Of a DNA stretch of 9,276 nt, positions 1 to 6,243 are shown piece by piece. The position numbers and the translations under genes were made by a program. Within the stretch, counting starts at the first letter, position 1. The number at the start of each line of letters is the position of its first letter. The notes beneath the pieces are model-generated. The model worked only from the letters and a program-made list of their open reading frames with translations. It made no database searches and was not told the DNA's origin. The DNA comes from Armatimonadota bacterium. GTDB taxonomy: Bacteria; Armatimonadota; Zipacnadia; Zipacnadales; FEN-943. The stretch covers positions 1-9,276 of the forward strand of contig JANZZA010000711.1 of assembly GCA_026419655.1 (NCBI GenBank). The letters are read 5' to 3'.

Positions 1-19
1 AGATGTGTATAAGAGACAG
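1..19 (+). other. Nextera/Tn5 mosaic-end adapter (library artefact)
   Basis: The first 19 bases are AGATGTGTATAAGAGACAG, an exact match to the hyperactive Tn5 mosaic end used in tagmentation libraries. The natural Tn5 outside and inside ends differ from this hybrid sequence, so it is untrimmed adapter, not a genomic transposon. Biological sequence should be taken to begin at base 20, and the contig probably ends here because a read ended here. Confidence 0.95.
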
Positions 20-114
20 GAGAAGGGGCTGCTGGGGAGACTGAGATTTGGTAGACGCCTTGAGTGGATTGGCGCGGCTGCCTAGGGCAGGCGTGGACGG
101 GGGAAATTAGGGAG

Positions 115-502
115 TTTTGCAACAGAAGGCCAAGCTTGCAGGAGGTGCATAAAAACGCCAGCAAGAAAAACCTCCAAACCCCTAACCCAGCCCACCGGTA
201 GTCTTTCCTGACAGCTTCTGGGGCGCCCTTCTCGGCTGCTCCATCCCTCCCGGTATCGGTAAATCAGGGCTATGCAACAGTGTCCGAAGAAAGGAGCTTA
301 GTAGACTATCAGGCACACGGTACTGTACGCCTTGGGCACCTCAGCTAACGCTGCACGAGCCTTTGCGACAATTGCCTTTCAGAAGGTGACTGTTGCAAAA
401 GTCTGAAGCCACCTGGGGGCGGGCAAGACAATGCACACGGTTGCTCGCTGGATGTTTTACTTGCGGCCACGCCCCGCGGTCCCTACCGCGCCTTTTGCAA
501 CA
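115..502. repeat. Cluster of TTTTGCAACA words
   Basis: TTTTGCAACA occurs exactly at 115-124 (plus), 391-400 (minus, read as TGTTGCAAAA) and 493-502 (plus). The first two copies share an eleventh base (TTTTGCAACAG), giving an 11-bp inverted repeat at 115-125 and 390-400. Looser forms are TATGCAACAG at 271-280 and CTTTGCGACA at 361-370. Flanks outside the word are not conserved, so this does not look like ends of an inserted element. The core TTGCAA is palindromic, as in many operator half-sites. A binding-site array is an inference. Confidence 0.45.
475..490 (+). terminator. Short perfect hairpin followed by TTTT
   Basis: CGCGGT (475-480) pairs perfectly with ACCGCG (485-490) around the four-base loop CCCT. 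Two C residues and TTTT (493-496) follow on the plus strand, so the geometry resembles a weak intrinsic terminator for plus-strand transcription. No plus-strand gene is visible upstream in the window, and on the minus strand the hairpin lacks a U tract. The run of T is also part of a TTTTGCAACA repeat copy, so a regulatory-site reading is equally possible. Confidence 0.25.
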
Positions 503-544
503 ATAACCCTTGTGTCCTTCGCGATGACCTGGAAGCCGGCCACA

Positions 545-2800
545 TCATTCGGCTGCCTCTAGCTGTCTTTTAGTCTGTTCCAGCCGTGCGAGCTTCTTTT
601 CGATTAGCTCCCGGTTGTACATGTAGCCATAAGCTTCGCCGTGAAAACCAAGGCGCGGGTCGGCGTCAACCAGGGGCAGGGCAGCCTCGCAGTTTCGCCG
701 CTCGTCCTCGATGATTTCCAGCATCCGCTGGCGCAGGGTTTGTTTTTCCCCTGGGTCGGCCGCCTCGTACCAGCGGTCACGGGTCAATAGGAAATCGGTC
801 ACGTTGGCCGCTGACCTAAACTGTATAAGACACATTTGTGCTACGCCCGCTTCCCGCGCAAGCTCCTCCCGGTCGTCGCCCTCAGCCAGCGACACTGCAG
901 ACCCCAGCACCTCAACGCCTCTCTGCCACTTTTCGCACACCGACCGCAGACACTTGAGGGCATGCTCAGGGCCAAAAGGCACTGCCCATCCGCTCGGGTC
1001 GTCGGCGTCTATGTCGCGCTCCAGCAGCCACGAGGCAGGGAAGCTGCGCCCGATGCGCTCAAGCACGAAGGGAAAAGCCGGCCCTCGGTTGCCGGGGTAG
1101 TTATAGAGCACCGGGATGCTGCCGGGGAAGTCTTCCATGGCCTCGGATAGCAGCCGCCAGCCCTCCACAACCCGGGGCGCAGCGGCGGCTCCGAAATGCC
1201 GCACCGCCAGCTCAAGGACTGCATCCTCGGACTCGGGCTGGGGTGCCCACGACATCATCCCAGCCAGCTCCGTGGCCAGCGAGGGCATATTCCCGAAGTT
1301 CCAGCACGTCATCATGCCTTCTACGCCGGCCGGCTTGAGAGCAGAATATTTGGCCGCAATACGCTGCATCACAGGCAGGTAGGGCACCGAGGCCAGCTCA
1401 TGAGTCGTGCCGATTTGAAGCTTGGCGTAGACCTTGCGCCCACGAGGCTGCAGGAATTCGACCATCTTCCGGAACCTGTCCGACGGCCCTATGATCTTAA
1501 GGCTATACTCGTCGCTAACATATTCAAAGCCGCAAGCCGACGACATTATTCCGCGCTCGAAGTCGCCCATGACGATAACGTCGGCGGGCAAGCGCTCAAG
1601 GATGCCCGTCTGCGGGTCTTCTTCGTAGGCTGACCAGCTCCAGTTCCAGGCAATCACGTCGGCTGTCGCGCTGACGGAACGAATGCCGTCGCGGATGAGG
1701 GTGACGATTTCGCCAATGATCTCCTGTGGTTCGCGCTCGGCGCAGCGTGCACAGAGCACCCCTTGCTCGACAAGCTTCTCCTTATCCACGCCGCCGACGG
1801 TCGGAATGTGGCAGTAGCAATGGGTGGGAAACTCTGAGGCGGTGATGAGGATAACGCCGCCGAGGGCGGGGACATGACTGAAAAGCCAGGCCATGCCGTC
1901 GTGCAGGAAATCCTTGACGGGGGCCACAGAAGTACACATGCAGTAACGGTCAAAGCCAGCGCAGTAGGACCCCCTGCAGTCGGGATGGTGCTGCCAGAAC
2001 TCATGCTTGGCCGGAAAGCCTAAGGGCTCGTTGAAGTAGATATAGACGCGGATACCCCAGCGGGCGGCGCGGTCACATAGTCTGTTAAGCTGAGCAGCGA
2101 TTTCGTCGGCCTGTTGACCAAACTCGGGAAACGAGGGCGCTTTCGCGTACCAGCAGAGAGCTCCGCGCAGCCAGATACCATTGGTGCCGTGATGGGCCAG
2201 CCGGGCCAGGATATTGTCGTGGTAAAAAGCGTCTGGCCCGGCATCGGTGTGCTGCCAGCCGGTATAGTCAATGGGCTGGCCAAAGCCCTCGATGTCCATG
2301 GGAGCACCGGCCTGCCCCGTCAGCTCTTCGACGAGGAAAGGCGACATGCATGAGCGGTGAATGCGGCGCTCAAAAAAGGCAGCACGAGTGATAGTGCCCT
2401 TTGGCAGAAAGGGCGCGCGGCGCCGACGCATGAGGTCCTGGACGAAAAAGACGCCGTGAAGCACGCCGGCTGGGCTGGCGCCTATTACTTCGACGTGGTC
2501 GCTGGCGACTTCGATGCGGTGCGTCTCAAGCCCAGGGCCAACTGTCCCGTCTAACCTGAGCCGAAGGGCTGGTCCGCTGGCCTCTGGCGCGAGCCTTATG
2601 TTCATCGCTACCTCTAAGAACATACTCAGGTCCTGCCTAGCCGTTTCCAGTTGTGGCTCATTCCCGTCGAGCACAACGGCCCAGGTGTCGTCTATCACCA
2701 CCTCGTCGGGCGCAGGTACTGCAGCCTCATCTCGCAGCCGCCGGGCGTGCACCGGCCCGCATAGCCCCGCGTAGAAAGGAAACTGCTCTACAAGGCGCAT
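545..2800 (-). CDS. Glycoside-hydrolase-like protein with GH20/GH67-type N-terminal domain, 751 aa
   Basis: This is probably a cytoplasmic carbohydrate-active enzyme; its substrate is unknown. Residues about 35-130 resemble the alpha/beta domain that precedes the barrel in GH20 hexosaminidases and GH67 alpha-glucuronidases, including the stretch VIGASPAGVLHGVFFVQDL. A barrel-like region follows from about 195, with strand-type segments RVYIYFNEPLG (251-261) and GGVILITASEF (314-324). E258 and E323 are my best candidate acidic catalytic residues, by position only. Eight cysteines lie in 275-353, including CMC (287-289), CYCH (328-331) and CARC (350-353), which suggests a structural metal site. 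The C-terminal 220 residues look helical, ending in a charged helix. No signal peptide is visible. The ATG is preceded seven bases upstream by GGGAGGG (2808-2814 on the complement), which supports this start. The gene is transcribed away from the kinase gene. Hydrolase assignment is moderately secure; the exact family is not. Confidence 0.75.
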   Translation of the reverse strand: MRLVEQFPFYAGLCGPVHARRLRDEAAVPAPDEVVIDDTWAVVLDGNEPQLETARQDLSMFLEVAMNIRLAPEASGPALRLRLDGTVGPGLETHRIEVASDHVEVIGASPAGVLHGVFFVQDLMRRRRAPFLPKGTITRAAFFERRIHRSCMSPFLVEELTGQAGAPMDIEGFGQPIDYTGWQHTDAGPDAFYHDNILARLAHHGTNGIWLRGALCWYAKAPSFPEFGQQADEIAAQLNRLCDRAARWGIRVYIYFNEPLGFPAKHEFWQHHPDCRGSYCAGFDRYCMCTSVAPVKDFLHDGMAWLFSHVPALGGVILITASEFPTHCYCHIPTVGGVDKEKLVEQGVLCARCAEREPQEIIGEIVTLIRDGIRSVSATADVIAWNWSWSAYEEDPQTGILERLPADVIVMGDFERGIMSSACGFEYVSDEYSLKIIGPSDRFRKMVEFLQPRGRKVYAKLQIGTTHELASVPYLPVMQRIAAKYSALKPAGVEGMMTCWNFGNMPSLATELAGMMSWAPQPESEDAVLELAVRHFGAAAAPRVVEGWRLLSEAMEDFPGSIPVLYNYPGNRGPAFPFVLERIGRSFPASWLLERDIDADDPSGWAVPFGPEHALKCLRSVCEKWQRGVEVLGSAVSLAEGDDREELAREAGVAQMCLIQFRSAANVTDFLLTRDRWYEAADPGEKQTLRQRMLEIIEDERRNCEAALPLVDADPRLGFHGEAYGYMYNRELIEKKLARLEQTKRQLEAAE

Positions 2801-2869
2801 AAGGCGTCCCTCCCGAGAAGATGGCTTTCCACCACGAACACTTGCTTCCTCTGCCCCTCTAAGGAGAAA

Positions 2870-2920
2870 ATGCTGCTGCCGCGGCGGTTCTTATTAGTCC
2901 TCGCGGGTTGTGTGTGCTAA
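2870..2920 (+). CDS. Possible 16-aa micro-ORF with lipoprotein-like sequence
   Basis: An ATG at 2870 opens a 16-codon frame, MLLPRRFLLVLAGCVC, ending in TAA at 2918-2920. It has two arginines, a hydrophobic core and an LAGC that fits a lipobox, the pattern of a lipoprotein signal peptide. AAGGAG lies at 2861-2866, but only three bases separate it from the ATG, closer than usual. The kinase start is 81 bases downstream. It could be a leader peptide, a tiny membrane peptide, the broken start of a lost lipoprotein gene, or chance. No longer frame continues it. Confidence 0.25.
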   Translation: MLLPRRFLLVLAGCVC

Positions 2921-3001
2921 GATACCACTTCGCCAGCGGATCCACCTTGGGCGACCGACCGGCCGACGCAGACGCGGCAACAGGACACAGGTGAGCGCAA
3001 A

Positions 3002-5092
3002 ATGCGAAGCAGGGGGAGAAGACGAGTCCCCTTCTGGGACAACCTTGTCCTCCTCAGCGTAGAAGTGGGCGTGCTTTACTGGGTCGGCGAAGCGGCCCTG
3101 CACGCCTTCGTGCTCCATGAGGGTAAATTTCTCGACCAGGTTTTCACGCCGCCTTCGCACGAGCTGTGGATGCGCTGGACGGTGATATGGCTACTGCTCG
3201 TCTTTGGGGTCTACACGCAGCTCATTGTTGACCGGCGCAGACAAGCCGAGCGTGCATTGTCCCGAGAGCGCGATTTCACCACCGCAGTGTTCAACACCGT
3301 CGGGGCCCTGGTGGTCGTGCTCGACCGCCGGGGCCGGATTGTGCGCTTCAACCGCGCCTGTGAACAGACCACTGGATACGCCCTTGAGGAAGTGCGGGGA
3401 AAGCACTTCGCCGATGTGTTCCTTGTCCCCGAAGAACGCGAGGCCGTGATTGCGGTCTTCGACCGACTGACCAGCGGCGAGTTTCCAATCAAGCACGAGA
3501 ACTACTGGCTTACCAAGGATGGCCGTCTGCGCCTCATCACCTGGACCAACACCTGCATCCTCGGCGAGCACGGCGGAGTAGAGTACGTGGTAAGCAGCGG
3601 CATTGACATCACCGAGCACCGGCAGATGGAACAGGCCATCCATGAAAGCGAACGGCGCTTCCGCGAAATGGCCGAACTGCTGCCCGAGGCGGTCTTCGAG
3701 ACCGACGAGCGACTCCGCTTTACCTACCTAAACAAGAGGGGACTCGCGCTCATTGGCTATACCGCTGCCGATGCAGCCCGCGGCATCAGTATCCGCGATG
3801 TAGTGACCGATGATATCTGGCCAAAGATACGCGAGCTCGTACAAGATGGAGTGCTGGGAACGCCGGCCGCTCACGCCTATTACGATGTGACTATCAGGCG
3901 TCCTGACGGCTCCGTTGTGCTGTGCGAAGCGGCGGCTGTCCAGGTAACAGGCCCCGATGGCGTCTTCCGCGGTCTGCGGGGCATCGTGCGGGACATTACC
4001 GAGCGGCGTCAGATGGAAGAAGCCCTGAGAAAGAGCGAGCAGCGATTCCGCGAACTTGCCGAGCTTCTGCCGGAAGCTGTCTTTGAGACCGATACTAACC
4101 TGCGAATCACTTACGCTAATCGCAAGTTTGCCGCCCTGGTCGGCCGAAGTATGGAAGAAGTTGCCCGCGGATTAACCCTGAGGGAAGTGCTCTCGCCGGA
4201 GTCCTGGGAGCGTGCCAGCCAGATCCCCATGAGGCACCTGGCGGGAGAGATATCCACTGACCAATACCGGGAGTACGAGGTGGTGCGCCCAGACGGCTCC
4301 ACGGTCCTGTGCGAGGCAACCTCCACGCCTATTTTCGGAGCCGACGGTTCCCTTCAAGGCCTGCGCGTCGTTGCCAGGGATGTCACGGAGCGCAAGAAGT
4401 ATGAGGAAGAACTGCGACGTTCTAACGAGGAGCTCGAACAATTCGCTTATGTGGCTTCTCATGACCTCCAGGAACCCTTGCGCATGATTTCTGGCTATCT
4501 GCAGTTGCTCCAGCGGCGACACAGCGACAAGCTGGATGAAGAGGCGGAGGAATTCATCCAGTACGCCGTGGACGGGGCCCAGAGGATGCACAGGCTTATC
4601 AACGATCTGCTGGCTTACTCGCGGGTTGGGACAAGGGCACGGCCCTTCGAGCTAGTAAATTGCGAGGCCGCCCTACAAGAAGCCGTCAGTAATCTGGGGG
4701 CAGCGGTAGCCGAAAGCGGAGCAGTGATAACCCACTCCGCGCTTCCCTTGGTGCAGGCCGACCCATCTCAGCTAGTGCAGGTTTTCCAAAACCTTCTGAG
4801 CAACGCCATCAAATTCCGCAGAGAGGAGCCGCCGCGCATTCATGTTGCCGCCAAGGAAGCCGGCAACGAATGGATTTTCTCTGTCGAAGATAACGGCATC
4901 GGCATAGATCCCAAATACCACGAGCGCATCTTCATAATCTTCCAGAGGCTTCACAGCCGCGACGAATATCCCGGAACCGGCATCGGTCTGGCCATATGCA
5001 AGAAAATCGTAGAGCGCCACGGCGGCCGGATATGGGTCGAATCGGAGCCAGGCAAGGGCTCCACCTTCTACTTCACGCTGCCTAGAAGATAG
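3002..5092 (+). CDS. Membrane-bound PAS-PAS-PAS sensor histidine kinase, 696 aa
   Basis: This is a two-component sensor kinase that autophosphorylates on histidine in response to an unknown signal. Two hydrophobic segments (about 14-38 and 60-76) bracket a short loop and anchor it in the inner membrane. Three PAS domains follow (about 88-208, 216-337, 345-466), each ending in DIT/DVT-E. A short coiled coil (about 464-482) leads to a HisKA domain with phosphoacceptor H487 in ASHDLQEPLRMI. The ATP-binding domain has N-box QNLLSNAIKF (596-605), G1 DNGIGI (630-635), an F-box around IFIIFQRL and G2 GTGIGL (658-663), so all catalytic motifs look intact. No receiver domain is fused, and no response regulator is nearby. 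The SHDLQEPLR H-box is seen in phytochrome-type kinases, which often work with stand-alone receivers. AGGTGAG at 2989-2995, six bases before the ATG, supports the start. The short extracytoplasmic loop points to cytoplasmic sensing by the PAS domains. Confidence 0.95.
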   Translation: MRSRGRRRVPFWDNLVLLSVEVGVLYWVGEAALHAFVLHEGKFLDQVFTPPSHELWMRWTVIWLLLVFGVYTQLIVDRRRQAERALSRERDFTTAVFNTVGALVVVLDRRGRIVRFNRACEQTTGYALEEVRGKHFADVFLVPEEREAVIAVFDRLTSGEFPIKHENYWLTKDGRLRLITWTNTCILGEHGGVEYVVSSGIDITEHRQMEQAIHESERRFREMAELLPEAVFETDERLRFTYLNKRGLALIGYTAADAARGISIRDVVTDDIWPKIRELVQDGVLGTPAAHAYYDVTIRRPDGSVVLCEAAAVQVTGPDGVFRGLRGIVRDITERRQMEEALRKSEQRFRELAELLPEAVFETDTNLRITYANRKFAALVGRSMEEVARGLTLREVLSPESWERASQIPMRHLAGEISTDQYREYEVVRPDGSTVLCEATSTPIFGADGSLQGLRVVARDVTERKKYEEELRRSNEELEQFAYVASHDLQEPLRMISGYLQLLQRRHSDKLDEEAEEFIQYAVDGAQRMHRLINDLLAYSRVGTRARPFELVNCEAALQEAVSNLGAAVAESGAVITHSALPLVQADPSQLVQVFQNLLSNAIKFRREEPPRIHVAAKEAGNEWIFSVEDNGIGIDPKYHERIFIIFQRLHSRDEYPGTGIGLAICKKIVERHGGRIWVESEPGKGSTFYFTLPRR
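3647..4420 (+). repeat. Tandem duplication of a PAS domain inside the kinase gene
   Basis: Two 387-base units (3647-4033 and 4034-4420) encode residues 216-344 and 345-473. Their first 30 residues agree at 23 positions (both contain AELLPEAVFETD), and both share RPDGS-VLCEA and a closing RD-TER near the end. The spacing is exactly 129 residues. This is a divergent in-frame duplication, since codon usage and many silent sites differ, so it is not recent. Confidence 0.85.
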
Positions 5093-5349
5093 CTTATCCT
5101 GCTCACCACTCTATTCCGCGCAATAGCGAGAACGGAGACGGCAACTCCGGCTGCCTGGACGAGGAAAAGGTCTGTTGCGTGCGAGGGCGGGAGCGGCGGG
5201 ACTCAGTCCTGGGTCCGCATCGCGTGTCCATCCCTTGCCATTCGCCTTCTGGACACAAACAAAGTGGCCCTGGCGGGCAAATCGCTGACCGCGCGGGTTC
5301 GGATTTCAGGCCTGCGCACTGCGGAAGGCTATCAGAGGAGTGCAGATAG
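5093..5349 (+). other. Intergenic gap with two hairpins
   Basis: These 257 bases separate the kinase from the next gene, and I find no credible coding frame with a start. A perfect 7-bp inverted repeat, GTGTCCA (5224-5230) with TGGACAC (5250-5256), encloses a 19-base loop. Just upstream, GGACTCA (5199-5205) pairs with TGGGTCC (5210-5216), using one G-T pair. Neither is followed by a T-run, so an intrinsic terminator is not shown. The gap likely contains the kinase transcript's end and a promoter for the downstream genes, but no clear -35/-10 pair stands out. Confidence 0.35.
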
Positions 5350-6186
5350 ATGGCTCTGGCTGAAACAGTGTTGTCTCTTGGCTTCTCCGTGTGCGTGGTC
5401 GCCCAGGCCCTGGACGGGCCTCTAAAGCCGCATGACCTTATGCGGATGCCTGCGCCGCCGTACGTGGTTTGGTACCAGTGCCCGTTTATGGAAGACATGA
5501 AGTACTGCAACCTGGATGCGTCCGTCGGGAGTCATGAATGGGCGGTGGCGAACCACAAGCTCGGTATCTGCTCGCTCATGTGGACTTATGGCCCAAACAG
5601 CCCCTACGCCGAGGGACCTGACTATTTCATTGGCCAGTACACCAGCCCGCTGGAGCAAGGTTACGTGGGCTGCGCCGTGGACGAGTGGAATGTGGGCGAC
5701 GACGACCCTAAGACCGACTGGTGCGCCGCCGGCCTTCGTGAGGCACGCAAGAGATTCCCGGAAGCGGTCCTGGCGGTCTGGGTGACGCACCCAACCCCTA
5801 AATTTCGTGAGCTGGTGCGCGATGGCACCGTTGACCTGGCGCTTATCGAGGGCTACACCTTCGTCCCAGACCATCCCGAATGGGCAATCTCCTGGGACGG
5901 TTTAATCCGCGACCGGGTAGAATTGATGAAGCGAGAGGGACTTCTTCAAAAGACCATCGTTTGCGTAGGCATGGTTGCGGCCAGGCCCGACAAGCACGGC
6001 GAATGCATGACACCTGAGGAGCTGACGCGGCAGGTCGTGTACCTGGCGACGCACTACCCTGAGATGCCCGGAATAGCCTTCTACGGCTGGCGCGACGAAT
6101 ACCCCGCCACGCGTGCCCTGGTTAGGCTTGCCGATGCCCTGGCGGGCATTTATTTCGTGGAAAAGGCTCACACGAGCAAAAAATAA
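5350..6186 (+). CDS. Unrecognised 278-aa protein, possible (beta/alpha)-barrel glycosidase-like
   Basis: I do not recognise the family. Alternating strand-like and helical segments suggest a small (beta/alpha)-barrel: VGCAVDEWN (106-114), VDLALIEGYTF (161-171), TIVCVGMVA (202-210) and GIAFYGWRDE (241-250). Acidic residues at strand ends (D111, E112, E167, D249, E250), together with nearby aromatics (W113, Y169, W247), are the arrangement expected of a carbohydrate-binding or hydrolytic site. This is inference from pattern only. The first 22 residues are hydrophobic but lack a basic n-region, so a signal peptide is doubtful. The ATG directly follows an in-frame TAG (5347-5349), so no upstream start is possible; AGGAG at 5336-5340 lies nine bases before it. 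It opens the likely operon that continues with the glycosyltransferase 57 bases downstream. It could instead be a sugar-binding or other barrel protein. Confidence 0.8.
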   Translation: MALAETVLSLGFSVCVVAQALDGPLKPHDLMRMPAPPYVVWYQCPFMEDMKYCNLDASVGSHEWAVANHKLGICSLMWTYGPNSPYAEGPDYFIGQYTSPLEQGYVGCAVDEWNVGDDDPKTDWCAAGLREARKRFPEAVLAVWVTHPTPKFRELVRDGTVDLALIEGYTFVPDHPEWAISWDGLIRDRVELMKREGLLQKTIVCVGMVAARPDKHGECMTPEELTRQVVYLATHYPEMPGIAFYGWRDEYPATRALVRLADALAGIYFVEKAHTSKK

Positions 6187-6243
6187 TATCGGCAGGCGCT
6201 CCGGCCCGCGAGACGCCGGCTAACATGGGAGAGTTCTCAAAAC

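Larger units (their letters stand above)
20..544. other. Non-coding stretch downstream of the minus-strand hydrolase gene
   Basis: No open frame of useful length with a credible start lies in these 525 bases on either strand, and stop codons are frequent compared with the GC-rich genes that follow. The visible structure is a recurring ten-base word (TTTTGCAACA and near copies), a short perfect hairpin at 475-490, and a wide 6-bp inverted repeat, GGAGGT at 141-146 with ACCTCC at 170-175. It lies 3' of the minus-strand gene, so it may hold that gene's transcript end and, further left, the control region of something beyond the contig. No convincing U-tract terminator serves the minus strand. 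Confidence 0.6.

Noticed and set aside
34..110. Possible tRNA-Leu, because TTTGGTAGACGCC (47-59) resembles the tRNA-Leu D arm (box A).
   Set aside because: No T-arm consensus (GGTTCGAATCC type) follows at the right distance, and the acceptor and anticodon stems do not pair.
141..175. Inverted repeat GGAGGT/ACCTCC with an A-rich loop as a terminator for the minus-strand gene.
   Set aside because: The stem is only six pairs with a 23-base loop, no T-run follows on the minus strand, and it lies about 370 bases beyond the stop codon.
711..1633. Several open plus-strand frames opposite the hydrolase gene.
   Set aside because: They are low-complexity or arginine/serine/proline-rich shadows of the GC-rich gene on the other strand, with no domain-like sequence or convincing SD sites.
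3191..4591. Minus-strand frames of 139-150 codons opposite the kinase PAS and HisKA region.
   Set aside because: They mirror the codon structure of the kinase, and nothing in the translations resembles a protein family.
5160..5425. An open plus-strand frame upstream of and overlapping 5350 that might give the 278-residue protein a longer N-terminus by frameshift.
   Set aside because: It lacks an ATG start and family-like sequence, and the 5350 start has its own SD directly after an in-frame stop.
5103..5510. A 135-codon minus-strand frame across the gap and the start of the 278-residue gene.
   Set aside because: The composition is serine/arginine/proline-rich without domain features, and it overlaps the start of a gene that has a proper SD.
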